A stretch of 64,000 nt of DNA from Lumbricus terrestris (Eukaryota > Annelida > Clitellata > Crassiclitellata > Lumbricidae). The position numbers and the translations under genes are program-made. Position 1 is the stretch's first letter. The number at the start of each line of letters is the position of its first letter. Below, piece after piece: positions 49,065 through 64,000 of the stretch. Location of the stretch: assembly GCA_949752735.1 (NCBI GenBank), contig OX457037.1, positions 19,945,039 through 20,009,038 on the forward strand, given 5' to 3'. Under the pieces are notes generated by a model, which was not told the DNA's origin, did not search any database, and saw nothing but the letters and a program-made list of their open reading frames with translations.

Positions 49065-51778
49065 TATTTGTATTATTATTACTACTATTAGTATTATTAT
49101 CATTGTTGTTGTTATTGTTGTTGTTGCTATTGATATAGGCCTGCCTGCCACCAACAACAAATACGATGACGAGCTTCTCAAAGGAAATATTTTCTCTAAC
49201 GCCTCTCCATCTTATACAAAGGCTATGATAGGCCTTTTTGTCGCTTTCTCCTATAATAATACTTTTTCATGTAAGCTGCAAGTTGCTATAGTAACCTTTT
49301 ATAATAATAATTTAATTGTGATTTCGAGGATTCTATGAATTGCCATAACAACCTCTTCTAATAATTGCATTTCGATTTCATTGACGGTTATAAATTTATA
49401 TGGTAACCTCTTATAATAATTGCATTGTGATTTCATGGAGGCTAGGAATTGTCGTAGAAACCTCTTATAATAATTGCATTGTGATTTCATGGAGACTAGG
49501 AATTGTCCTAGAAACCTCTTATAATAATTAACTGCGTTGCGAATTCGTAGTCTAAAATCGTCATAGTAACCCCTTTTAATAATTTCTTGGTGATTTCACA
49601 CAGTCTAAAATTGCCGTAGAAACCTCTTATAATGATTGCATTGTGATTTCGTAGTCTAAAATTGCCATAGTAACCTGTTATAAATAATCACATTGAGATT
49701 TCATAGAGGCTAGAAATCAAAATAGTAACTTCCCATAATAATATTATTGCCTTCTGATTTCACAAAAGATACAAAGTGCCATACTAACTTATTTGAAGAG
49801 GCCCGATTTCTATGAATCTAAACAAATTTTCTAATTTACTAATTTACCCTAGATTACTCTTTAACCGCATATATAATTATATGCATAATAAGCATTGGGC
49901 ATGGGCCTAAGTAGGTCTACTTGACATGTGCTTTAGTGATGTCGTGATTTATCGAGCTGCTATTGTGTAGACCTAAGTGTTTACTTCCTAGCTCTGCTGA
50001 AGGCTTTTCTTATCTATTGTCATATTGAAGACGAGACGACGCTCACCGTTGCTTTCTTCCTGGTCTCTTGGTCTTCTGTGTCGTGCGAGCGTCTCATAGC
50101 AAGTCCTGCACAGACCCTTGTAGGAAGTCTCTCCTCTATTGTTACAAAAATCAACAATACATTTGTGATCTGCTGCACTTTGTTGTTCCTCAGGTCCACC
50201 TGCCAGGTCACGAGCCTCAGGTCCAGAGGTTATCAAATGCTCGGATGTTGGCTGTGGATCATTATTTGAGTCATGTGTCTTCCTGACCACTATAGATTCA
50301 TTTGCGCCAGTGGCTTTGGCTGGTTTTTCAGATTTATGGTACTCGTCAATCTTTGCAATGTCTTTAGCTGAATCGTGTACGTCTGGCAATGTATCTGAGT
50401 CGCCGTTGCCTATAACAGTCTTAGATTCGTGTTTGCCCTTGTCCCTCGCGGATTTGTCCTTGACAGATTCAGACCCACGTCTGTGTTTGAAGGTCGCAGG
50501 TTCTTGTGTGTGATCGACCTTGATTAACTTCTTGTTGTCTTTGCTTTCAGTTTCAACCATCCTCTCCTTTTGCCTGATTGCAACATCTGTGTTTTTGGTT
50601 ATTTTCAAATCCTTCACAGGATCCACCAGCGTCAATTCTGGCATCTTCGGGCACAAGAGATCCTCATTTCTGCTCATGTCACTGAGGTTCCTAACTTGGT
50701 CGTATCCACTGGAGACCCCCAACCATGGATCCCTCACCACGTAACACGCGTAGCATCGACCACCGTACTTCTGAGATCCTTCCTTCTTGCACTGGGCGTT
50801 TTCGCATCGGGTCGAGTACGTTTTTCGAAATGACCTCGCCCCGGAGGATTCACTCTGAGATCGGTTGTTCGTCAGTTTCTTCTTCTGATCATCTCGCCTG
50901 ATCGTCTGGCATGCGATGCAATTCCGTACACAACCAAGACCTTCCAACCCCGATGTACCACCATTCGGTAGACCAACAAGCCCTACGTCTGCCACATCTT
51001 CATCGCTAAGCTCCTCGTCCGTAACTATACAGCTTTCGGAGAAAGGTTTCATCCGGAATGACGCCGCATTTGCGAAGACATCATCTTCGCTTTCTGAACC
51101 TTCAAGTAGCGGCTTCTTGGTGGACAACCTGCAGGTGAGGACTTGGATCGTTCCACTCGCTGTCGCATAACTGATCTCAGCAATGTTCAGGTAAGACATA
51201 AGCAGATCGCGAACGCGTCTGCTCTCCGACGTCAGCAGACATCGGATGTGGAACGGTTCCTGATCCACTCTGACGAGAGGAACGGATCGAAATGTCTGAA
51301 CCTGCCACCACTCGAGCGAGACCAGGTTGACGAGGAGTGGACGGAAGAGACCGTCGTGTCGGGCAAGGACGAGAGGATATGGAACGCAGGATTCGGCGCT
51401 GGAGAGCAGAGGGAGGTAGATACCGGTGAGATCTGTGATGGAGGACGAGGAGGATGAGGAGGAGGATGGGAGACTGTTCGTGGCAGAGTCATCGCCAAGG
51501 ATGAGGATTGGTCGTCGGAGAATGTTTGAGAGAGAGAAGATGTGAATTGGATCGAGAGGAATGTCCTCCTTTTCTTCTACATGCGACTCGTTGCCTTGGA
51601 ATGCACTGTAGACATCCTCCCAGGCGTCCTACGATATGAACAGTCATCCTTGCTAGCATCGTACGAAATAATTATCATCATCATATAATTCTCCTCCTCC
51701 TCATATTCATCATCTCATCATCACCATCACCGTCATCATCATCATCACCATCACCGTCTTCGCCATCATCATCATCAA

Positions 51779-51861
<83 letters not shown>

Positions 51862-54531
51862 CCGTCATAATCATCATCATCATCATCACCGTCATAATCA
51901 TCATCATCATCATCACCGTTGTAATCATCATCATCATCATCACCGTTGTAATCATCATCATCTACCACCTTCAATTAGACTAATACACCTCCACCTCGCC
52001 TGCCACCAGCTCAATCATCTCCTCCACCTCCACTACCATCTCCACTACCATTAAGTCTACAGTTGCACCACTCCACCTCCACCACCACCACCACCTCCAC
52101 CACCACCACCACCACCACATCCACGCCATTGTTTAGTCAATGGAAATATAATCACTCATAATAAGTTGCTTACTACAACAACAATTACTACATATGGAAT
52201 AGGAAGTGAAATAAATATCCCTCAGAATCTACCAAAGTTTCGTTGCCAAACCGGAAGCTTGTACAGAAGAACCCTTTCCGTTGAAATTGAGTCATTTTAC
52301 AACTGGTGATATATTCGAACCGGATAGATATTAGATAAGACCATTATTTTTAACGACAGTCATTGTTAAATACCAGTTTCATCCTCCACTAAAATTTCAC
52401 AAACATCAACCATCACTTTATCAACTTATCATTTGACAATTATTATTTTGCCGTGCGAACCAAAAGTGAAAACTCAAATATGTCACGAAAAAGATATTAG
52501 AATCTTCCCCGAAACGATTCGATTTGTCACGAAAGTCTATAGGCTTGTCACGCGACTACGCCGGGTAGTTAGACCCATGTAATAGCCATGTGGGCCCGCA
52601 CATAGGGGCAACAGAGGGCACGTGCCCCTCCTATTGGGAAAACGACACCTATATATAGTATTTTGAACTACTACTTTTGGCTTTTAATTAATTTCTTCGC
52701 ACTAAACAATAATGATGGTTATGAACAAAGTGAAACTGGGAAATTTGCATAAATTAGCCACTGCTGAATTATTGTTCCTGCTCTTAATTTGCTGATGTGC
52801 GTTGTTCAAGCTTTATCTACAAATATATTAGGCTAGCAGTAATCATTGCGCTTTGCCACTCCTGCATAAATTTCTGCCGACGCCCATGGCCCTGCGGCAT
52901 ACATTCCATTCATTCTAGCAACCATAGGCGCAATCACGTCCTAAAAGTTGGGGGGGACCAAATGAATCACGTCCTAAAAGTTGGGGGAGACCATAATGAT
53001 AAAGTCAATGGGACCACTCAAAAGTTGGGGGGACGCGTCCCGTGGGTCCCATAGGGTGGTTGCGCCTATGCTAGCAACATTTTACCGGGTCCGCCGTATG
53101 GTAACAATGTGGAGAAAATTGTTATCATGAACGAACCAGGATGGCATGCCTCGTGAATGAAAGAACGAACGAACGAATGAGTGCCATGGTACACAAAGCG
53201 GGCTGGAAAGCACATCAATTGCTAGCCATAATTATAAGCTTCCTTGAGTTTTTGCATCTCATTAAGGTCATTTTAATTTCCTTCTGCCCTGCTCTGATGC
53301 TGTCTTCGAGTACAAAGTCTAACAAAAGACTTTAATGCTGGAGCTTAGTCTCTGACAATAGCAAACCAAAATGAAAACAGCGGTTTTCTGGGATCCCATC
53401 TCTGAAAAGATTTGTCGTCGGTCGCTCAAAATACTTTAACTTCCGACACAGTGGTAAAAACTCGAAATACCACCACTCAGAAGCTTCTACGGTCTACCCC
53501 TCCCTAAACAACTATACATGTAGGCTCAATCCCTTTCCTTCCTCTCCCGGACCGGACCGTGAGTCTGGCTCATTCTCGGATTAGGCCCTACATCCAGTTT
53601 TTTCTTACCGGGTTCAAGTTGCACCTACCCACTGCCACCACTTAAATGTAGCTACTCAATATGTAACGATGGTTACGATGGAGCTTAGTCTCTGACAATA
53701 GCAAACCAAAATGAAAACAGCGGTTTTCTGGGATCCCATCTCTGAAAAGATTTGTCGTCGGTCGCTCAAAATACTTTAACTTCCGACACAGTGGTAAAAA
53801 CTCGAAATACCACCACTCAGAAGCTTCTACGGTCTACCCCTCCCTAAACAACTATACATGTAGGCTCAATCCCTTTCCTTCCTCTCCCGGACCGGACCGT
53901 GAGTCTGGCTCATTCTCGGATTAGGCCCTACATCCAGTTTTTTCTTACCGGGTTCAAGTTGCACCTACCCACTGCCACCACTTAAATGTAGCTACTCAAT
54001 ATGTAACGATGGTAACACTGAACAGTGCACACCAGTGTATAGGCCTACTATAGAATACTGATTTGAATATACCTTGGAGTGAGACTGGTGTGCCTCTGAG
54101 TGTGAAGTGTCCTGTTCCTGCTGCCATCTTTCCTTAAACGTCGGTTGCTGCTTTCCGGTTGTCATGGCGACATGTAGCAGACGCCGAAGGAAGGACTCGA
54201 TCGTTTCATCTTGCAGACCCCAGATGGAGCCAACAACCGCTCGCAACAGACCACTGACAGTGGTGGTGGCTGGAACCAGAAGAAACTTCACTCAGTCAAA
54301 TGTTGTTGGAACAGTTACAGATTACTGCTTCTACTGCAGCTGCTGCTACTACTAGTATTACTGCTACTACTACTGCCGCTACAGCTACTGCCACTATTAC
54401 TGCCACTGCTGCTACTACTACTACTACTGCTACTGCTACTGCTACTACTACTACTGCTACTGCTACTGCTACTGCTACTGTTACTGCTGCTACTGCTACT
54501 GCTACTGCTACTGCTACTGCTACTGCTACTG

Positions 54532-54613
<82 letters not shown>

Positions 54614-54762
54614 CACTACCACTACCACTACCACTACCAATACCACTACCAATACCACTACCACTACCACTACCACTACCACTACCACCACCACCACCAC
54701 CACCACTACCACTACCACTACCACTACCACTACCAGTACTACTACTACCACTACCACTACCA

Positions 54763-54843
<81 letters not shown>

Positions 54844-55784
54844 GCAGCAACAATAGGAATGATAGTGGTGCTGATGATCATGACTATATCTCTGTCTCTG
54901 GAGGACATTGACATGTAGCCATGGCGTATCCCGCAGTCGGCCGTTTGTGAGGCGCCCTTGTAGCGGTATGGCCGCGTTACGGCGCCATATAAATTGTCAT
55001 TATTATTATTATTATTATTATTGTCTAAAGACCCTGAGGTATCGTTATAATATTATCTTCAATAGCATTCATTGGATAAGTTGGCGTTATATAATAACTT
55101 CAAATCATGAATCCTCTTCGTAGAATCCCTATCTGCACACGAAACAACATTAAAATTCTAATTTGTAATTATTGACAATCTCATTGCAATGCAAATACTA
55201 ACGACGAAGTAAACCGTAAAATCGCAAATCCAATGATCCCTCACCTTGGCCGTTCTTCAACGGAGCGAGTCTGCACGTCTTATCACACCAGTTGATCATC
55301 TTTCGGTTGATGAGGCAAGCCATCAGTTCTCTATCGATACGATCCGCATCACTGAACATCCTGGCATCGTCTGATGACGATAGCAATTCATCCGTACTTG
55401 TCGTCAACTCAGCCTTCAAGCAGATGATTTCGGAAGTCTGTTTTGTCGTTCGAACAAGACCATTTCGAAGCCTATTCAGTATTCCTTCCGACATAATTTT
55501 ATTATTATTGTGATGCTCGCTCTGTTCCTCGCCGGATCAATGGGTCTTATTTCGAACCAACTCCTGGCTGCATTTAATCATGAATCAGAAATATCGTCAC
55601 CTGTGGTATCTGTAATAGAAAAGAATATCATGATCATTGTTCATGAAGTTTAGACTTATATTGCGTATTATTAGACACCCAGGCTATAATTGTGCTCTAC
55701 TGTGACCTTCTCATTAAGCTAAAGTGTCCGATGTTATTAATTTTGGCACATCTTGGAATGGAATATCTTGCTAGTAGCAGCAGC

Positions 55785-55891
<107 letters not shown>

Positions 55892-58800
55892 CAGTTGTTG
55901 CTGTTGTCGTAATTGTAGTAGGGTTTGCTTGGGGCTCGCCAAAACAGCGATATAATAATAATAATAATAATATTTTTTCTTTAATTAAACGCCTGCAAGA
56001 CGCACTGCGCTTTACATTTACAAGTTATGCAGTAATCTTAATTAAACTTAACTACCATCTGAACAGACAGCTTTGTAATTACACGGCGCCGATGGCAGCC
56101 TACAAAGCTAATCCGCCCAACGGGGGCTCGAACTCACAACCTCTCGCACTCTTGGCCAGCGTGTTAACCACTACTCTACCGGGCCCCCCCATATGCGTCA
56201 CGTGAACAATGTAGACCCACAGAGCGGAGCAAGTGAGAATACAATAGGTGTCCTGAAGGGAAGAGCCCCATGGAAAGAGTTGATGCTGCAGAGATGTTGG
56301 GTGATTTATTACAAAATGGGTAGGCCTATTGACGGGAGAATTAAAACTTGATGAACACTAGTGTTAGGTGTGCATGTAAACGGAATCATAAAAAATTATT
56401 ATTATAATGACTATCATTGTTAAAATAATGTGTTAATAAAAGAATATTTATGTAATATACATGTAATATAATTATGTATAATGCATATACATATATAATT
56501 ATATATAGGCTATATAATTATATATGTATGTGTGCCATCAAGTTGAATTAGATTAGACAAGAGTAGAATGTCCACATAGCAAACTTACCAGGTGGACATC
56601 AATTCCTGTAGCTGCTCTCTCCGAATATCTTGCTGGTCGATTCGACGTGAAGATAAACACCAAAGAACTTCCTGGTTCTCACTCGATTCAAAGGCCCTAT
56701 ATGTGGGTTGGGGGGACACCCCGTCATACACAGATCCTGACTGGCCTACGGACCTAAACGTGAATCAGGTCTGTAGACTTTGGCAGCCGCTTAGATAATC
56801 GCCAACTGAATCAATCTAACGAAAACGTCAACCTTATAATTATTAAGAGTGGATAGAGGACAACAGTTATATAATGTTGAAGATGAAATAGTTGTCGCTT
56901 TTAAGAAGCGGGCATAAGCCTACACAACAATTAAGCGTTTCATAATAACATAATGGCTAGAGAGCAGCTCTTCTATCTATGACTCAATGGACTTTCCGTC
57001 GCCTTATAGGAACAGAGTACGTAAAAGTTGAGTGGGAAAACCCGCGCGCGCGTAAAGACCGACGTGTGTGTAATATTATATGCATCGACTCAAGCGACGA
57101 CCTCTTACAAGCCTGGTGATTAGCCCACTCAGATGTAATGAGCACACCGACTGTACACTGTCGGTTGGGAGGCTAAGACGGCGAGGGCGATGACTGGCTA
57201 CCAGGGTGAGGATCACCGGGGTTGGGGTTCAGCCCCAAGACTAGTGTCTCTTCTAGGGCCTTATAGCTATGGCTTCTCTGTATAGGCCTACCCCAACTCC
57301 ACGTGAATCATAGCTTGACCACCATTTGTTTTTCAACTATTCTTATACTTCGGGCCACCCCACCCCCACCCCTTATATGCGAAGGCTAAGAAAATTGAAG
57401 CCGCCAGCACTTTATAGCCCTACACATGGCTTGCCTTTTAGAACAGTTTAACGAAGAGGCAAAAAATAGGCTTATGCAATTTGCAGTCAGATTATAATAG
57501 CCAAATTATGTGAATTATAGGCGTAACTTAGATTTAGAAATTGGGACTCTACCAAATTTTTGAGTCGTATTCCGTCTAATTGTGCTGTAGGCCTACATGC
57601 GCATGCGCAATGAGTATACTAGGCCTATGTCAATCACAAATTCACAATGCACGCGGAGATTACAAAGGTGATGTTGATCACGATAATGAGCGTCATGTTC
57701 CGTAATCTTTTGGTCTTGACAATCGGCGTAGGAGTGGGGGTCAGAGGCAATTACATCCCCGCCCAATGTCGGGCATTTAGGCTTAGACCATGGGCGGAGA
57801 CCTAGGGGGGACAGGGGGACGGTCCTCCAAATAGAAATGTTGGGGGACGGCTCATGCATTTGTCCCCCCCCCCCAATCGTTGAGCGTCAAGACTAAAAAA
57901 AGGTCATCAACTTTTTTGGCGGCGAAAAAATTTTTTTTCGAGATTTCGCCGGTCGTTCAGAGAAATTTTTCGGAAATCTCGCGTCTTTCCGTCCCCCCAA
58001 TTCTCGGCCCAGGTCTCCGCCTATGGCTTAAACGACGTCGTTTACTTTGGAATAGCCTAATTCATTTTTAGTTTTTGTTTTGGGTAGATGTAAAATCTTG
58101 ACCCCACCACTGAAAGTTTCCCATACGCCTATAGTCTTGAGGGCTCAATAAAAAGACTTCCTACTTCTATAGAAAATGAAGAGCCTTGCTTCCCTGGGTA
58201 TGAAAAGTTATGGCGGGAGGGGGGTACGGTGCCCTCCAGTCATGAAAGTGGCGTTGGAGCACTCAGAAATAGGTCTATGTGTTTATGGTTTGTAGGCCTC
58301 GTCTGATGTTTTAGACTGGAAATAACAAGCTTAGAGTGACGGTCTAAGCTCTTTATGCTTGAAAGGCTTTTTATTGTTGTCGTGCCTATTGAAGGCTTAA
58401 ACCATCAACTTGACTTGGCCTATGGGCCTGTATTATAACTTACAACAGACCTACAAGACCTAGGCTCATATACAATTATACATGCATGCAGGCTACGTGT
58501 GTGTACAAGTGCGTGTGCTACCTTTGCTCGCGCCAGTGATCACCACTCATACGAGCCATCTAGCTTCAATTCCTCCGCCACACCATGCATAACCCCGGTA
58601 AACATTTTTAATTTAGCACCCCTGCTTTAGGGGTTCAGGTTTCGGGGGGAGTACGGCAACTGCTGAAGCTGACACTGACGACACCCCTTGACCGGTAATT
58701 CTTCTGACGACTTTTTGCATAACAATAATACTACAACCTACCATGTAGGCCTATTATCCGGCAATCATGTAAACAAGAGCTGTCAAATTTTTCTGAGAGG

Positions 58801-61800
58801 GAATTTAACGTGCATCGTTTTTATGGAGGGGGAATGGTACGGTATAGGCCTAAATCATACAGGTGAATAACACTTCTCGAATTTCTCTGAGAGGAGAATT
58901 TAACGTGCATCGTTTTTATGGAGGGGAATGTTACGTGTATAGGCCTAAATCATACAGGTGAATAACACTTCTCGAATTTCTCTGAGAGGAGAATTTAACG
59001 TGGATCGTTTTTATGGAGGGGGAATGGTACGGTATAGGCCTAAATCATACAGGTGAATAACACTTCTCGAATTTCTCTGAGAGGAGAATTTAACGTGCAT
59101 CGTTTTTATGGAGGGGGAATGGTACGGTATAGGCCTAAATCATACAGGTGAATAACACTTCTCGAATTTCTCTGAGAGGAGAATTTAACGTGCATCGTTT
59201 TTATGGAGGGGAATGTTACGTGTATAGGCCTAAATCATACAGGTGAATAACACTTCTCGAATTTCTCTGAGTGGGCGGAAATGTAATTCGGAGGGTGAGC
59301 TTTTCCACCTCCCAGAGAAGTTTACTTGAAACAATGCCGCTAAGAGTAGCTAGGTCAATAGTCTAAAAGCGACGTGTCCAACTCCAACGTGAAGCCGTCT
59401 CCTCGGCTTGACCTTTCCGGATTCTGACCTGACGTCGGAACGGACCGAACAAACCCATTGCAGGTTTCATTTCATGTAGCGCTTGTTTGTAGGCCTAGAT
59501 ATAGGCTGTTTGCTTAGACCTAAGTCCGTATGACGCTGCTGAATTGTGTGGCGCTGACAATTAAGAAGGTAGTGCGGAGATAATTATAGACTACCTCCCC
59601 AGTATTCATGGTCGGAGACTTGGTCTACAACTTTAGGGGGACGAACGAGTGACCGAAGGAAGGACGTGAGATTTTGGGCAGACGAATAGTTGAGTCGCCG
59701 AAGAAATTTTCCATTTTTTTGCCGACCAAAATTTCTGAAGACCTTTTTTAGTGATTCGGCCCAAATATCCCGAACATTCACTCGCAAGAAAGAAGCGGAG
59801 TTAACCCCGCTTGTCTCACATGGTAGACTTAAAGATTTCCACTCCCGAGAGGGCAGCAGTTTCAATGCAAAGGTAGGCTACCAGGTAACCTAGGGCTTGG
59901 CGTAAAGACCCTATAATATTATTATATGATAATGTAGTATGTAATAATATGTAATATTATGTATGCCACTGTATGGCAATGATACCTCAGGCCCTGAGGG
60001 ATGATGACCTGACACTGGAGAGCAGCACTGAGCCAGACGCTCGCCATGCGAGTAGGCCTACATAGGGCTAGGCAACAGGCCTACCTTTAGGCTCAACTTT
60101 TATTTCTCATAGGCATATCACAGTGCTTGGCCAAATAAGTGACAATTTAAGACGGCATAGAGAATTGAAAATAATCAAGTGACTGGAAGCTGGACGCCGT
60201 CCATGATCGTCCAGCCACACTTTAAGCCCTATGACCTTTCACCTACAGTAATGAAAGAGAAACCCGGCAACCTCTCTGTCAAACAAAGCATATAGCAGCC
60301 GATGGGTTATGATAGCGTACAAGGCCGTAGCCAGGATTTGATTTGGGAGGGGGGTGTTTCTTCAGTTTCCCGTTCGAAAAAAATGATGATTTTTTTAGTC
60401 ATCCGGTCGAGATCTTCAAAAATTGTCACCCATTCATTCAATTTTTTTTACATTTTTCATTTCGGGGGATGTTTTCATGGTTTTATTTCATGGTTTTTAC
60501 ATCATGTGCTAGTAAATGCATTATTTTATTTTTTACATTTTCCATTTCGGGGGGTGTTCAAACACTCAAGACACTCCCTAGCTACGGCCTTGATAGCGTA
60601 ATAATGACAGGCTTTCCTACCAGGCTACCACTATAGGCTTACAATTATGCTGTAGGCCTAACAAAATAGGTAGTCGTATAGGCCTATGTTTGGTTCCTGT
60701 TGCTTACAGCCTAATCGGTCTGTTCTACGAAGCAAATTAACATTAGTAATATGCTCGAATTCGTCACATTTTCATTCGCCTTTAAGGTCTATAGGCAACT
60801 CTTTTACCAATCACGAATTGTCTTCTAAGCAGAAGTCGATGCCCACGCAGTTCGACTTGAAACCCAATTAAACGTTGATCTGTAGGCCTACAGTCATCAC
60901 TAATTGCACGGCTAACTACGCCTGCTCGCATCATTCTGAAGGGCAATTGAAGAGGCGGCCGAGGTGACTCATAATTTTGATCACTTCATTGGGGGAAAAG
61001 GTTGCAATAGGAAAACGCTGCACGTTAAATTTAACAGTAGGCGTAGACTACCTACGGCTTAGTCTCTAAGAGTTCGTCGAAACCGTAAAACTTAATTCAT
61101 ACGTTTTGCTATCAAAACTCAGGCTTAAAATCCATTAATCTCACTGGCAGTCACTGCGAATTGTTTTCAAGGGAAATGAGAGTTACGATGGAGTTATAGA
61201 TCGCCTGAGATTTAGGCCTACCATGTCGTCGCCTATCTCGCCTTTGTTCTAGAACAGCGGTTCTCAACCTTTTTAGTGCGGCGACCCTTGGCAACATTTT
61301 GAAAGTTATGACGACCCCCAACAGCAAAATTGATTGAGTTGCCCCTTCACTGCATTTTTTGCCATTGCCATGCATTTTAACCCTCATAACTCGAAAAACT
61401 GGTTTTTGACAATTGCGGCTTCCTGGCTCTTGCGATTCTGAGCGCTAATCCTTGAAATTGAAATGTCATAAGTTTATTCGGCTTGCGAAACATGACAACT
61501 ATTAAACAATAGGCTACTCTAAAAAATTGGTCATTACCGGTAGTTCTTCATTTCTTAACACCCATTTCACCCTTGCTGATTCGTTTTGGTTGGCAAGCAA
61601 TTTAATGAACTTGGGCCATATGCCTACTTGTGTTTTTTTTATAAATGCCCGAACATGGAAAAGGGTTTCGGGTGGGGATGTGCCTCTCTCAATTGTCAAA
61701 ATGTTTTTGAATTTCCACACACTGCAATGGTAGCATTTTAGGCTCTGATTTGAACGAAATTGTTCATAGTGCTGAAAGCAATGGTTTAAGACTTCAATAA

Positions 61801-64000
61801 ATGTTCCCTCATTGTTTATAATTTTGAATTTCCACGCTGTAATGGTTGCATTTTTAGCTGCCATCTGAATGAAATTGCTCAGTTTTTCAATGCTGATATT
61901 CAAGGCATAAGACTGAACAGAGTTTCGGCCCCAATTGTTTATTTTTTTCTATTTGAACACTGTCACTGTAAAATGTTAAGCTTTCATCTTAAAAAAATTA
62001 GCCTACTCATGATTTCAGTGCTCAGAGAGGTGGTTTAAGACTTGTACACCACCCTTTTTTTAGAAGATTGATAAAAGTGGACTTTACATTTGAAAACTAA
62101 GATGGCAATTGACACCTTTGTTATTGTCGCAATCTAACGAATGAATCGTATAAAAAGCAGTGGCGGCGCCAGGATTTCAGGTTTTATTTGGGGGCTGAAT
62201 CCTGGTGGAAATTGTCCGTTTTCATCCGCCAAAATTTCTGTTCCATTTTCATCCGCCAAAATTTCTGACGACCTTTTTTTAGTCGTCTGGAAGAAATCTC
62301 ATGTTGGGGGTGATGGATCTATTTCATTTTTTTTAGAGGGGCCTTAGCGTGAAAATATTTCAGTTTTAATGTATTTTTAGGCGGCTTAGCCCCGGATTTC
62401 CTTTTCTATGGGGTGGGGTTTAGCCCTCCCCTGGCGCCACTACTGATAAAAAGTAAAAGGAAATTTTCTTTTCAGTTGCTGCAGAACGAAATTACTATTG
62501 CATTTGTTACAAATTTCTGAAGGTCCAGGCGACCCCTGGCAAATCGTCAGGCGACCCCCGTGGGGGTCGCGACCCACAGGTTGAGAACCGCTGTTCTAGA
62601 AGTAGGCCTATACCTAGTTTAAAGCTTTCAGCCGAGTTTTTTTATTGTCTTTTCTGTCTGAACTTTAATCAATTTCCATGATTAGGAGCATGGGCGGAGA
62701 CTTGGGGGGGGGGGGGGAACGGAAAGACGCGACATTTTTTGACGGACAAACGGCTCCGAGTGTCGCCGAAAAATTTCTATATTTTGCCAGCCAAACTTTT
62801 TGACGACCATTTTTTAGTAATCCGACGAAATCCTTGACGAAATTTTCTATTTTCGCCGCCAAAAAGTTGATGACTTTTTTTAGTCGTGACGCTCAACGAT
62901 TGGGGGGGGACAAATGCATGGACCGTCTCCCTCTGTCCCTCTAGGTCTCCGTCCATGATTAGGAGATTATTAGGTTGTGAGTTTATGACATGTCGTTTTG
63001 AGGAGTTTTCACGAAAACTACCTGTCACTTCCTGCTTCAAGAAAACGTTCATGGTATCTCCAATTCTCCATGGTGAAGCAGCGCCTGCGCTAAAGCTCAT
63101 CGACTGGATGCAGAAGATAAAACATTACGCCTATAACACTGTCCGTTTGGCCGGATTGTAATATCGCATGTCAAGACAATTACAATTTCTTGCTTCAAAA
63201 AATACTATTTCCACAAACACTTTAACACACTTGTCAATAATTATAATTGGTCACTGCTTAAATTTATCATTTATGTAACTTGTTTGCAGGAGGGTGACTT
63301 GCAATCTTTGTAAATCACGAAAAAACTTCTCAAAACAATGTAATGTCAATTTTTCAATGCAACAATGCAATGTTGACGTTTGGCTTGATTTCTAATTTTT
63401 GCACCCAATGCTGCCAAAACTTCTACTTCGTTTTCCCCTGAATTTTAAAAAATGGAGATATTCCAAAAAATTCTCAAGCGACACATAAGAAGAATGGCAA
63501 AGCTCAATTGATCTATTGAATAACTGAGATTGGTCTGCAAGAAAGAAAACTTGATCAATCACCACATTTAATGTTCTTATACATATCACAATTCAACATG
63601 TCAAACACATATTTAACATTAACAAGTTAACATGTCCAACAGCAACCATATTTATCATGCGAAATAACGCATCTAGCAATATTACAATGACCTTCTGCGT
63701 CAAACTACACCCACAGTCATGCAGCCACTTTGAAGTTTACAGGAGTCATTTTGCAGTACACCCAACAATATCATTTTCTCCGGAACTCCCATCAAAAATC
63801 AGGTCATTTTCTTTGGCATACGAAAGTCAAGCTCATTGTACAGGAATTCGAGAAACTGAATCTTTCAGTGGCTAGCAATACCAACAACATATTTGTTAGG
63901 GTCAGAAGAAACCTAGCCAACCAGTCCAGTGAAATATGCATGTTCATGTTGATTAGTAAAGCATTTCCCAGATATATGATGCACATTTCCTTTTCCATGA

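Overview
The window is a eukaryotic, metazoan genome segment with introns, consensus GT/AG splice sites, long simple repeats, LINE and SINE fragments and many DNA-transposon relics. The palindrome TAGGCCTA recurs throughout. The A20 / CABIT / transgelin gene content and this texture suggest a marine invertebrate, possibly an echinoderm or other non-vertebrate deuterostome. The species call is inference, not identification.

Three protein-coding genes can be assembled by hand, all on the minus strand. (1) 521..9293 is a five-exon gene for a 770-residue CABIT-domain protein of the GAREM/THEMIS type: the CABIT fold is followed by a long Ser-rich tail with two YxN motifs. (2) 25928..35453 is a four-exon transgelin/calponin-family gene of 209 residues, with a CH domain plus one C-terminal calponin repeat and a possible 183-nt cassette exon. 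(3) 47460..55494 is a five-exon A20 (TNFAIP3)-like gene of 837 residues, with an N-terminal OTU domain and at least four complete A20 zinc fingers, plus a probable 5' non-coding exon ending at 56589. Every exon junction in the three models is phase-consistent.

The most interesting result is in the A20-like gene. The residues aligned with the catalytic Cys103 and His256 of human A20 are Gly and Leu, while the Asp70 equivalent is kept. The OTU domain is clearly recognisable but should have no deubiquitinase activity, leaving zinc-finger ubiquitin binding or scaffolding as the likely function.

The rest is mobile and repetitive DNA. At least a dozen hAT-type elements or MITEs have terminal inverted repeats, most with 8-bp target duplications that can be read directly. 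There is a decayed Tc1/IS630-type element with about 215-bp inverted repeats, several CR1/jockey-like LINE 3' ends including one nested inside a hAT MITE, and tRNA-derived SINEs. Minisatellites of 10, 12, 18, 25, 54, 95 and 96 bp occur, with a 340-bp tandem duplication and very long microsatellites such as about 870 bp of ATAC. Large intergenic spaces lie at 9294..25927, 35454..47459 and 56590..64000. A few unassigned open reading frames there are listed with low confidence.
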